A stretch of 64,000 nucleotides of DNA from Candidatus Neoehrlichia procyonis str. RAC413 (GTDB taxonomy: Bacteria; Pseudomonadota; Alphaproteobacteria; Rickettsiales; Anaplasmataceae), in contig NZ_LANX01000001.1 in NCBI RefSeq assembly GCF_000964795.1, forward strand, positions 620,001 to 684,000, given 5' to 3'. Shown piece after piece: positions 55,367-64,000 of this stretch. Position 1 is the stretch's first letter. Every line of letters begins with the position of its first letter. The translations under genes were made by a program, and so were the position numbers. A model generated the notes under the pieces. The model worked only from the letters and a program-made list of their open reading frames with translations, was not told the origin of the DNA and did not search any database.

Positions 55367-56614
55367 TCAGTAAAGATTTTGAGATATTTCACTTGCTTTT
55401 ACTTCCTTCTGTTGACCTGTATTCATGTCCTTTACAATAACGTAATTGTTATCTATTTCTCTTTCACCAAAAATTAAAGCTATTTTTGCGTTCAATTTAT
55501 TAGCTTGCTTTAATCCATATTTTAAATTAACACCATAATTCCATAAAACTTTTAATCCATGGCAGCGTAACTTATAAGCAAGACCTATAGCATAGTTCTT
55601 TGCCTCTTCTCCTATTGGCACTAATACAATACCGCTATGCTCCTTATGATAATAGTTCATCAATGATGCAATTCTTTCTATTCCGCCCGCAAATCCTACT
55701 GCTGAAGTATTACTACCACCCATATTGCTCACTAAATTATCATACCTGCCTCCAGCAATAACTGCACTTTGAGAACCTAAATGCTCAGTTGTAAATTCAA
55801 AAACTGTATGACAATAATAATCTAATCCTCTTACCAATTTTGTATTTATTTTATATCTTATATTAAATTCCGATAGCTTTTCCAAAATATTATTAAAAAA
55901 TTGCTTAGAATACTTATCATAAAAATCTGAAATAACAGGTGCATCTTTCAATATATCTATATCCTGCTTATGTTTTGAATCTAGCACCCTTAATGGATTT
56001 ATTGCTAATCTTTTCTTACTATCTTCTGACAAATAATCTTTATATTGCGTCAAATACTTCACTAATGCACTTTTATATAAATTTATAACTTCTTTACTAC
56101 CTAATGAATTTATTTCCAAAATTACTTTTTTAGAAATATCCAACCCTTCTAACACATTATAAGCTAAACAAATAATTTCAACATCAGCAATATAACTATC
56201 AACTCCAAAAAATTCATAATTAATCTGATGAAATTGCCTCTGACGGCATTTTTGTGGTCTTTCGTAACGAAAAACTGGACCACTTGTAAATATTCTTGTA
56301 GGCAACTCAAGGTTACTACTAATTAATAATCTTACAATTGCAGCAGTAAATTCTGGTCTTAAGGTAATACTTTCACCGTTCCTATCATTAAACGTATACA
56401 TTTCCTTAGTTATAATATCCGAAGTATCTCCTAAAGTTTTATAAAATACATCACTAAACTCAAAAATAGGAGTCTCAACAGGTAAAAACCCATATCTATG
56501 GCCTACTTCTTGAGCAATATCTCGTATATATTGAAACTTATAAACTTCATCAAATAAAAGATCTTTTGTGCCTCTTACTGTTTGAAATTTTCTTTGATTT
56601 GTATTACTACTCAC
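55367..56614 (-). CDS. hisS: Histidyl-tRNA synthetase
   Basis: HisS is a class II synthetase that charges tRNA-His. The 415-aa protein has VRGTKDLLFDEVYKF at the N-terminus and motif 1 with RYGFLPVETPIFE. Motif 2 is GPVFRYERPQKCRQRQFHQ, and the HisA/B motifs are LVRGLDYYCHTVFEF and AGGRYDNL. The C-terminal anticodon-binding domain ends with DMNTGQQKEV. It is divergent from purC across 505 bp. Confidence 0.97.
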   Translation of the reverse strand: MSSNTNQRKFQTVRGTKDLLFDEVYKFQYIRDIAQEVGHRYGFLPVETPIFEFSDVFYKTLGDTSDIITKEMYTFNDRNGESITLRPEFTAAIVRLLISSNLELPTRIFTSGPVFRYERPQKCRQRQFHQINYEFFGVDSYIADVEIICLAYNVLEGLDISKKVILEINSLGSKEVINLYKSALVKYLTQYKDYLSEDSKKRLAINPLRVLDSKHKQDIDILKDAPVISDFYDKYSKQFFNNILEKLSEFNIRYKINTKLVRGLDYYCHTVFEFTTEHLGSQSAVIAGGRYDNLVSNMGGSNTSAVGFAGGIERIASLMNYYHKEHSGIVLVPIGEEAKNYAIGLAYKLRCHGLKVLWNYGVNLKYGLKQANKLNAKIALIFGEREIDNNYVIVKDMNTGQQKEVKASEISQNLY

Positions 56615-57119
56615 AATTAAAACCTTCTCCCTAATATTAAGTTAACTATGAATTTACCATAAAATAAATATTATAATACTACTAAACATTAGCATATATA
56701 CATATAGACAATAAGTATTATACTAAATTTTTAGCCCAATTCTTATATACTTATTGTACCCAAAAAATCTCCTTTTTTTAATCAGATATCCCTAAAAACT
56801 ATACTATCAACATATATGCTAGAAATAACGTAAAAACAACGTTAACCAACCTATAAATTCTAACATAAATAAAATATTACGCTTAAAATTTATAAATTCC
56901 TTGTTACTTGATAACTTTATACTTCTAAGTCTTACCAATAAAAAATTCCATCAACTTGCACACTAAAATAAATTATATAAATTAATTAATAACTATATTA
57001 AACTTTTGAACTATATATTATATATTAATTATGTACTTTAATAATATTTAATAATAAGTTTACAAAATTCTTTATTTATATATACAATATAAGTAAGTAA
57101 TTTTGAATGTATGTTGTAA
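56615..57119. other. Divergent intergenic region
   Basis: This 505-bp region between the starts of hisS (-) and purC (+) should carry both promoters. It is very AT-rich and I see no gene or unambiguous promoter. Confidence 0.4.
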
Positions 57120-57848
57120 ATGCCAAGTTACCATAAATTACTTCATGAAGGTAAAGCAAAAATTATATTTTCAGGCCATAATTCAATTTCAGTAATACAA
57201 CACTTTAAAGATGTTATCACTGCCTTTAATAACACAAAAAAAGACATTATACCCGGGAAAGGAATAATTAATAATCATATCAGTGCTTTGCTAATGTCAC
57301 ATCTTGAACAAAACGATATCAAAACACATTTAATAAAAATGCTAAATAACAGAGAGCAATTAGTAACAAAAGTTGCAATCATTCCATTAGAAGTAGTGAT
57401 ACGAAATATTGCCGCTGGAAGTTTTACCAAAAGATTTAATCTTGCAGAAGGAAAGTTACTTAAATCACCTATAATAGAATTTTATTACAAAAATGACGAC
57501 TTAGCAGATCCTATTGTAAATGATGATCACATTATACATTTTCAATGGGTAACTATAAATGAGTTAAAAAGAATAAAATCCATGTCTCTTCAAATAAATA
57601 ATATCCTACGTAAAATCTTTTCAGACGTTAATATTAGTCTAATAGATTTTAAGATAGAATTTGGTAGACTATGTGATAACAATAAACATATAATACTAGC
57701 AGATGAAATCAGCCCAGATACATGCAGATTGTGGGATATGTCAACTTATCAAAAATTGGATAAAGACTGTTATCGATTAAATTTAGGAAATATAATAGAA
57801 ACTTACACAGAAGTTGCAAAAAGGCTAGGTGTTTCTATTAATATTTAA
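57120..57848 (+). CDS. purC: Phosphoribosylaminoimidazole-succinocarboxamide synthase
   Basis: PurC (SAICAR synthase) joins aspartate to CAIR in purine biosynthesis; Ehrlichia retain de novo purine synthesis, unlike Rickettsia. The 242-aa protein begins LHEGKAKIIF. It has DVITAFNNTKKDIIPGKGIINN (in pieces TAFNNTKKDIIPGKG), VIPLEVVIRNIAAGSFTKRF and LADEISPDTCRLWD. All are family signatures. It is isolated from other pur genes. Confidence 0.97.
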   Translation: MPSYHKLLHEGKAKIIFSGHNSISVIQHFKDVITAFNNTKKDIIPGKGIINNHISALLMSHLEQNDIKTHLIKMLNNREQLVTKVAIIPLEVVIRNIAAGSFTKRFNLAEGKLLKSPIIEFYYKNDDLADPIVNDDHIIHFQWVTINELKRIKSMSLQINNILRKIFSDVNISLIDFKIEFGRLCDNNKHIILADEISPDTCRLWDMSTYQKLDKDCYRLNLGNIIETYTEVAKRLGVSINI

Positions 57849-59335
57849 ACTATGCAATGCTGCTTTTACTATTATAGTACACCTAAAGTGGTATAATATA
57901 GCTAACTATATATAAAATAAGTGCACTATATAAGAAAATTATAACTATAAATACTTTAATAAGGAAAAGAAAACAATAATTTTAATTTCTACATAACTTA
58001 TACGTTATGTGATACTTATGAATCCTACTTAAGTTGCACCCATACTACCAAAAAATTAACAATTTAAATATACAAAAATAACTTACGTAATATGGTAATG
58101 GTAATTATCTTGTTTTTGTTTGATCCAAAAAAATTCTTAACTTTTATAAAATAACTTACAACTATGAAACACATTTCACTTTCTTCATATATCAAAATAA
58201 TACATACACATAATTGATAATATATAAGAGATATTCATTGGTAATCAATGCTTACTATATTATGTATATTTTCACAAAACTATTAGATTTTCTGTTTACT
58301 CTCTAATTTAATATACAGTTTCTGATGAAAAGTATCTTATGCCCCAATAATAAACCTTTGCCTAACATAGAAACAGAGTAATTTTATAGATCTCACTTAA
58401 AGCTATTGTAGATATTAGCATTTTACTTTTACTACTTGTAACTTAACAGCAAACACTAACCTATCATGAAGGTACATATATATTGGTTCAGTATATTTAC
58501 TTGCTTTGCCACAATAAATACAGCATAACATATTGTCAAATACACATTTTAATTCCGAAAAATAAGTAATTTCTTCCTAATTCTTATAATAGATACAGAC
58601 CATTTTGCAATTTTTCTCAATATTAAGCATATTACTTATATAATATATCTTTGTATCATTACTGTATAAGTTTATATTTTATATTATATTGCAGCATAAC
58701 ATGCCTTTCCCTTCTTATTGTTCTATGAACAATAGAATATATCTTCCATTAATTATAATAATACAAAAATGTTATTTAACATTCAATATTTTTACACCAA
58801 CCTGTACATCACCAATAAATAAGATAAAACCTCAAATGCCAAATTGCATATTATAAAACAAAAAAAAATTTTATAATAGCATTAGTACTAATACAAAAAT
58901 ATCACTACTAAAAAACACTTCATATAATTAACATATAAATAGTTTAACAAAAAAAACTCTATACGACACTTAGCTACATTACATTAATAAAAAATAACTA
59001 TACATAAACAAACCCCTCCTAAAATATATACTAAAACGTATAACACCCTCATTTTATAATAACATATAAAGCTTATATCTACTAAAAATACAACAGCATA
59101 AAACTACTAGTCAGTTTCATAAATACTATCCCCACCCCCGATAACTGCTCTACCTACGCAAAAAAAACAAGTAATATATCTGATATTAAGATCAAATAAA
59201 TAAATCAATATCAATACTTTAAGAATCTTCGTTATGCAACTAATGCACTAGCTAAGTAATAATAACTTTTATTATACTCAAGATTGATAAACTCTTTACT
59301 ATTAAGTAAAATATCAACAAGCTAAATATACTACT
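57849..59335. other. Gene-poor region
   Basis: This 1487-bp convergent spacer between purC (+) and the unknown membrane protein (-) has no supported gene and many stops in all frames. A short C-rich tract occurs near 59131-59140 (CCCCACCCCC). It may be a decayed gene or simply expanded spacer. Confidence 0.45.
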
Positions 59336-59842
59336 TTATTTTATATAGTAACTATTTCTTCCACTAAGACACAAGCCACTACGGTAAGGAAGTATAGAAC
59401 CATCAGCTACTACCATAGCATGTTCATTATTATCTTCTTGATCTTCTAACAAAGCATGTTCTTGAGACACTGCACCTTCATCGTGTATAACATCTTCTAA
59501 ATCTACAGTTCCATACTCCTCAGTACAACACGCTTTATCACTACTTTTACCTGCTTTATTTATAGTAGCATATACTTCTTCCTGTTCTTGAACCTTAACA
59601 TGGCTTTCACTATCGCACACATCGCCATTAAAGTTACCATGAAGATGCTTTACTGGTACAGTCTCACCTAATGATAATTTATCTAATTCCTTTCTAAAAT
59701 CTTTTATTTTTCCGTTAAGTTTTGTACTCCTCGTACAAGTAACAATACATGCTGCAATATTAGTTATTGTTAATAATAATAAAGTCCCCATTATTACAGC
59801 TAAAGCTACTAACAAATCTTTCTTATTTAAAGTCATAACCAT
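59336..59842 (-). CDS. Unknown single-pass membrane protein with acidic tail
   Basis: I do not recognise this 168-aa protein. A hydrophobic segment at about residues 9-34 (LLVALAVIMGTLLLLTITNI) follows a short Lys-containing N-terminus. The remaining 130 residues are hydrophilic and strongly acidic (for example EDVIHDEGAVSQEHALLEDQ). Cysteines occur both in the membrane flank and in the tail. Two Tyr sites, EEVYATI and EEYGTV, resemble eukaryotic-type phosphotyrosine contexts such as EPIYA. A surface or secreted accessory protein is possible. The true start may be the ATG two codons in. Confidence 0.65.
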   Translation of the reverse strand: MVMTLNKKDLLVALAVIMGTLLLLTITNIAACIVTCTRSTKLNGKIKDFRKELDKLSLGETVPVKHLHGNFNGDVCDSESHVKVQEQEEVYATINKAGKSSDKACCTEEYGTVDLEDVIHDEGAVSQEHALLEDQEDNNEHAMVVADGSILPYRSGLCLSGRNSYYIK

Positions 59843-61367
59843 ATGTATTTACCACAAACATTAAAATATATTAATTATATCTAACAAAATACAATTAATG
59901 CAACTCTAATTTACCAAATTTTAATGTTAACCTCACTCACAAATTAAACAACTAACTTATTACATTGTAGCGTAAGTACATAACATAAATGTGCATACTT
60001 CAGACCTATTTTCAAAAGAAAATACCTTATAATACAAATTATAACCAACAATCTATAGCAACACAATTCAACAAAAGATATGTATTTTTAGTCGCAATAA
60101 AAAGTACTGTTAACATACTAACTACTTAAACATTTTGTACTAACATATAATTTTTCAAAATCTACATTTGAAATAATATCTTAAAATATTAAGATACCTA
60201 TTATTAATAGCATTACAAGAATAATTTTTATGTTTTACAACTATATTTTCATATACTTCTAAAACAATTCTCTTAAATATATAAGAATATGTGAAGCTTT
60301 TACTAGAAAGAATTACAGTACTGCCTATTGATTTTTACTAGAATATTTAACAGACCTCTTTCTAAATTTAAAACAACCTTAACGCACATAATAATAATTA
60401 TTAAACTTTCTATTAACATACTACTAGTTAATAATATACAAACAGATACGTTACTTCAGTTTACAAATTATCTTAATATCAAATACGTTATTTAGTACAT
60501 AATGATGGAGGAAATACGTGATTAAAGGAAACAAAGGATTTAATACAAAATAAGCATAACAACATTAACTATTGCTATTTAATAAATTTCCATCTTTACT
60601 AATCAAAGCCCTCATAGTTATTAAAAATTATAAAACTCGTCACGCATAACAAACACGTTAACATTACAATATATACACTATATGCAACTCCAATTTTAAA
60701 ATTATTTTCATATAAATTGAAAAACAATTTAGTCTTTAGTTACTACTAATATATTATTCGAAATTCATCTTTTGTACACATCTTATTAAGAATACTACTA
60801 GTAATTACTCATAAGCTATTTATAAACTCTACCACTTGATAAACAAAAGCATACATAAAACACAGCATTGCGTTGATACATAATAAAAATGTAAGTTTTT
60901 GAACACTTTAATTTAAATATTTACATCTTCAAGATTACAACATCAGCACCATATTGCAATGCATATTAATTTATCATTTTTTGAATAAACACCATATTTA
61001 ACGCATAAAAACAACTTATAAACTTATTATTTTAGTAGCTATTGTTAGACTTTATCACATTTACTCATTAAAAAATTAATTACTTCCTTAATATAATTTC
61101 TATAAATTCACATTAAAACGGTTATTTACAAACATTCTTTACATCTACTACTATTCATATTTTATACTTCAGCACTAGTAGCAACTTCTATGTACAATAG
61201 TTTCTAATATAATGTTTATTGCATATACTTTACCTAAGTTATACATTATCTTCTAAATTCTAATAAAACTAGTAAGTAGAAAGTAAACTTTTATTATATA
61301 AAATAAATCTAATAAAAGTATAAGCAATACCATTACAAACCATAAAACAAATAACTTACATTAAATG
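59843..61367. other. Long gene-poor region
   Basis: These 1525 bp lie between two unknown minus-strand genes and have no supported frame. One oddity is a strong ribosome-binding site (GGAGG) followed by GTG at 60518 that opens only an 11-codon frame, possibly the relic of a gene start. Confidence 0.45.
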
Positions 61368-61931
61368 CTACAAAACAATATTAGAAGATTGCTTCACCGC
61401 ATTTACATTAATATCTTTCATACGTGTTGCTACATCATCACAATGCACATTAATACTATTACTATTAGATGATTGCTTTACCTCTTTGCATTTACTACTT
61501 TGAAATTTAGCATAAAATAGATATGTATTGATACAATTATTCAATGATGCTACAAATGTTGGTACATTTACATCACTATTCTTAAGTATCTTCATTATTT
61601 GCTTCACATCTTTAAATATAGTATTACTTACAGTCTCATTTGTTGCTAAATTAAGATTTCTTTCGTTAACATTTACTTGGTTTACTTGAGGATTTCTTGA
61701 CATAATAGCATCATTATTTAGTCCTACTTCTTCGCTCATTGCATCAGCTATCATATCTTCCATATTTTCACAAGCAACTGTCATAACAGGATCATTACAC
61801 AATGATGTTAAACTAAGATCTTTTTCCTCAAGCTCTACAACATGATTAATAATTATCCATTTATTATTTTCTTGTAAGTTATTAACATTCGTTGACTTAG
61901 TATTAACATATGTTTCTATATTTTTATTCAT
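61368..61931 (-). CDS. Unknown Asn/Ser-rich hydrophilic protein
   Basis: I cannot assign a function. The ATG at 61931 is preferred because AAAGAAG lies 9 bases upstream; a further ATG at 61940 is too close. The 187-aa product has no signal peptide or clear transmembrane segment. It is rich in Asn, Ser and Val, with an acidic segment (MEDMIADAMSEEVGLNND) and a C-terminal part in which VKQSSN occurs twice (…EVKQSSNSNSINVH, AVKQSSNIVL). It could be a lineage-specific secreted protein. Coding status is supported by length in a stop-rich background and by the ribosome-binding site. Confidence 0.6.
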   Translation of the reverse strand: MNKNIETYVNTKSTNVNNLQENNKWIIINHVVELEEKDLSLTSLCNDPVMTVACENMEDMIADAMSEEVGLNNDAIMSRNPQVNQVNVNERNLNLATNETVSNTIFKDVKQIMKILKNSDVNVPTFVASLNNCINTYLFYAKFQSSKCKEVKQSSNSNSINVHCDDVATRMKDINVNAVKQSSNIVL

Positions 61932-62680
61932 AATTAACATCTTCTTTAAAATATTTAATAAATATTAAAATTATTTTAATAAAAATGCAAGTAAATTATT
62001 TATTAATTTAAATGTCTTTGTTAAAAACTAACTATAATTTAATACTATTCTTAATAATCTTTAAAAAACACTTTTAAATTACTATCTTATTAGGATTAAT
62101 CTTTTAAATTTAATATCCTTATATATATATTAAAATTTACCATTATCAACAGCATTCACATATCCCACTGTCACAATACAAACTTACCCCACACATACAC
62201 TTTTATTACATACATCTGTACAACAAATTTCTTGTAAACTTAATTATAAACCGTAAATAAATACCTTGCATATACATACCAAAACATCTTAAATAAGGAG
62301 AATCAACTATTTACTAACAACTATAAAAATAATCCTAAAACCATTATAATGCTTGTTTTTTCTTCAGAATATCTGCACAAACCCATAGCATATATCTTTA
62401 AATGCAATTTTTATTTGCACTATAGGAAAAACTATTCATAAAAAAAACTGCAATATTCTTCATTCTAATTTATAGAGTACCATTTTTTATATTTATATTA
62501 TCATTCATTCCAAATGATACATAAACCCTTCCATAGAAACAATAACTTACACGTATAAGTACCCTTAATATGCCATAATCCTTAACTAGATATTTTTTAA
62601 CATTTGCCACATGCTTGACATCTCAGCAATTATATGAAAAAAATTAACATGATGGTAAGTATTTTTTATAAATAATTATA
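61932..62680. other. Divergent intergenic region
   Basis: This spacer lies between the unknown gene (-) and mpg (+). A TTAA-N7-TTAA match lies at 61965-61979, upstream of the unknown gene, but the AT content makes it weak. Nothing else is supported. Confidence 0.4.
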
Positions 62681-63199
62681 ATGTCAGATAATATATTATC
62701 ACAATCTTTCTATGAACAGTCTTCTCTTATAGTTGCAAGTAAATTATTAGGAAAAAGAATCAGGTGTTATAGTAATTATGGAATAATTATAGAAACAGAG
62801 GCTTACATTGGATTTAATGATTTAGCTTCTCATGCTGCTAATGGATACACTAAACGTAACTCTGCGATGTTTGGTCCCGCAGGATTTGCATATGTTTACC
62901 TGATTTACGGTATGCATTATTGCTTTAACGTAGTTACGGAACACAAGCAATTTCCAGCAGCAATTCTTATAAGATCAATAATACTTGAAACAAAAGACAA
63001 TAAAACAATTATTAGCGGCCCAGGAAGAGTATGCAAAGCGCTAGAAATTACAAAAGATTTTAACAATACTAACATTACAGCAAATAAAGATATTTGCATT
63101 TACGACTCAAATATCGAGTATGAATACTTATGTACGCCAAGAATTGGAATCAGTAAAGCAAAAGAAAAATTCTGGAGATTCGTAGCTATTAATTTATAG
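62681..63199 (+). CDS. 3-methyladenine DNA glycosylase (AAG/MPG family)
   Basis: This enzyme excises alkylated purines from DNA as the first step of base-excision repair. The 172-aa protein is slightly shorter than the usual 190-210 but complete. The active-site segment is IIETEAYIGFNDLASHAANG (Glu and His), followed by RNSAMFGPAGFAYVYLIYGM and HYCFNVVTE. Near the C-terminus the PRIGISKAKEKFWRF ending is typical. It is transcribed alone, convergent with cdsA. Confidence 0.95.
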   Translation: MSDNILSQSFYEQSSLIVASKLLGKRIRCYSNYGIIIETEAYIGFNDLASHAANGYTKRNSAMFGPAGFAYVYLIYGMHYCFNVVTEHKQFPAAILIRSIILETKDNKTIISGPGRVCKALEITKDFNNTNITANKDICIYDSNIEYEYLCTPRIGISKAKEKFWRFVAINL

Positions 63200-63825
63200 C
63201 AAAAATAATATTTAACTTAATGCATAACCACAAACCATAAAATAAAATGCATATGATTCATCTTCTATGCTACTGTATTTTGATAATATTCACATACATT
63301 TTTTTATTGTACACATCATTGCTTCCCACTTGTCACAGAACATAGCAACCTTCAATAGATGATAATGGGGAGATGTAGATAGATTACAAATCATGTACTG
63401 TCCAAAAGTTAAAGAATATTAAGACAAATTACACTAAAAAATAATAACCTAATTATAAAGTATAAGTATATAAAACTTACACATATACTTTACAGTAATC
63501 ACCCCTTCCCTTTTTTTTCTTTATAAACACATTAATATTGCAAGTCAATACATAAAAACCATATATACAGCAAGCCCTTCATGATTATGAACAAAAATAA
63601 AACTTACAAGCTTTATTTCATACATGTGTCATGCTTGCTACTTTATTACATACTGGTCATAAAATAGGATAATAAGACTTTAAATACAACCGTACAAACA
63701 GCTTATCACAATTATGATAAATAATGACCATACAAATAGAATATTGCAAAAAAACTTTACATTCACACTTAATGTACAGCCAAGTAAAAAAAGATATATT
63801 AACACTTCTTTTTTTTTTCTCAAGC
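63200..63825. other. Convergent spacer
   Basis: This 626-bp region between mpg (+) and cdsA (-) contains T-rich and C/T-rich runs (63505-63520; 63809-63819) but no supported gene. A 61-codon minus-strand frame at 63657-63842 overlaps the cdsA end and is not accepted. Confidence 0.45.
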
Positions 63826-64000
63826 CTAAAAAAACTTAGCAATGCTTTTAATATAATACGCAGTTAACGGAGCAGTAAAAATAAATCCATCCATACGGTC
63901 AAGAATACCTCCATGACCAGGAATAACTGAGCCACTATTTTTTACCTTACATAAACGTTTAACAAAAGATTCTGTAAAATCACCAAGTTGAGCAATTATA
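63826..64000 (-). CDS. cdsA: Phosphatidate cytidylyltransferase, C-terminal part
   Basis: CdsA makes CDP-diacylglycerol, the precursor of membrane phospholipids. Only the last 57 residues are in the window; the 5' part lies beyond the edge. The visible sequence IIAQLGDFTESFVKRLCKVK, with NSGSVIPGHGGILDRMDG next, is the family signature region (GDxxESxxKRxxxxKDSGxxxPGHGGxxDRxD). A final hydrophobic helix and a TAG stop at 63826-63828 follow. Confidence 0.95.
   Translation of the reverse strand, partial: IIAQLGDFTESFVKRLCKVKNSGSVIPGHGGILDRMDGFIFTAPLTAYYIKSIAKFF

Noticed and set aside
57870-57905. Possible terminator hairpin after purC
   Set aside because: The arms do not pair well once mismatches are counted, and there is no T-run in the right place.
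60518-60553. GTG frame of 11 codons after a strong GGAGG
   Set aside because: Not reported as a gene because of its length; kept only as a possible relic of a gene start.
61965-61979. TTAA-N7-TTAA match upstream of the 61.4-kb gene
   Set aside because: In this AT content about a dozen or more such matches are expected per 64 kb, and no independent evidence supports this one.
63657-63842. A 61-codon minus-strand frame
   Set aside because: It overlaps the end of cdsA, which is well supported in another frame, and has no family features.
1-64000. CRISPR array, insertion sequences or prophage
   Set aside because: No regularly spaced identical repeats, transposase, integrase or phage genes were seen; the only tandem repeats are those at 15.1-15.5 and 18.1-18.4 kb.

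Overview
The window is a 64-kb piece of a very AT-rich genome from an obligate intracellular alphaproteobacterium of the family Anaplasmataceae, almost certainly an Ehrlichia. The case rests on the gene content: PpdK and a split cytochrome c maturation set, ThyX in place of ThyA, a membrane-anchored cytochrome c, NtrY without a neighbouring NtrX, scattered single-copy housekeeping genes and long AT-rich spacers. Coding density is about 74% by my own tally, which fits the E. canis group better than the denser E. chaffeensis. The species call is an inference; no database search was run.

Layout. 0.5-4.3 kb (- strand): ddl-ftsQ (cell envelope/division) and a BON lipoprotein-gshB pair. 4.4-14.5 kb (+): aspS, a HAD-like protein, an RDD membrane protein, ppdK, an MrpD-like antiporter subunit, cytochrome c and an alpha/beta hydrolase. 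14.5-18.5 kb: the accessory island, with two paralogous unknown proteins carrying internal tandem repeats, a shared upstream element, and decayed duplications of gene 3' ends. 18.7-23.2 kb: tRNA-Val, folD, gmk, then ccmC-ruvA-ruvB. 24.6-29.3 kb (-): sdhA-sdhB-thyX-MFS. 29.9-38.6 kb (-): cyaY-ABC exporter, glyA, rpsF-rpsR-rplI, and TRAP permease-cvpA. 38.9-43.6 kb (+): radA-ccmG, then bolA-grxD-ligA. 43.9-47.7 kb (-): cspA-ntrY-rnd. 48.7-57.8 kb: dcd, murA, ccmA, ctaA-panB, a DsbA-like protein, hisS and purC. 57.8-62.7 kb: a gene-poor stretch with two small unknown proteins, one with a transmembrane segment and an acidic tail. 62.7-64 kb: mpg and the 3' end of cdsA.

How the genes work together. 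Three ccm genes (ccmC, ccmG, ccmA), ctaA, the cytochrome c and sdhAB form a respiratory/haem group. BolA-GrxD and frataxin (CyaY) belong to Fe-S cluster supply. FolD, GlyA, ThyX and Dcd form a one-carbon/dTMP group. RuvAB, RadA, LigA and Mpg are DNA repair. Ddl and MurA are remnants of a peptidoglycan precursor route.

The most unusual region is 14.5-18.5 kb. The two paralogs have nearly the same core. One carries a 41-residue N-terminal repeat and the other a 26-residue C-terminal repeat. Both have an identical 23-bp AT-rich element about 50 bp upstream of the start. The spacer between this pair and the preceding hydrolase holds degenerate copies of the 3' ends of both flanking genes. This looks like a site of continuing tandem duplication making lineage-specific, possibly secreted, proteins.
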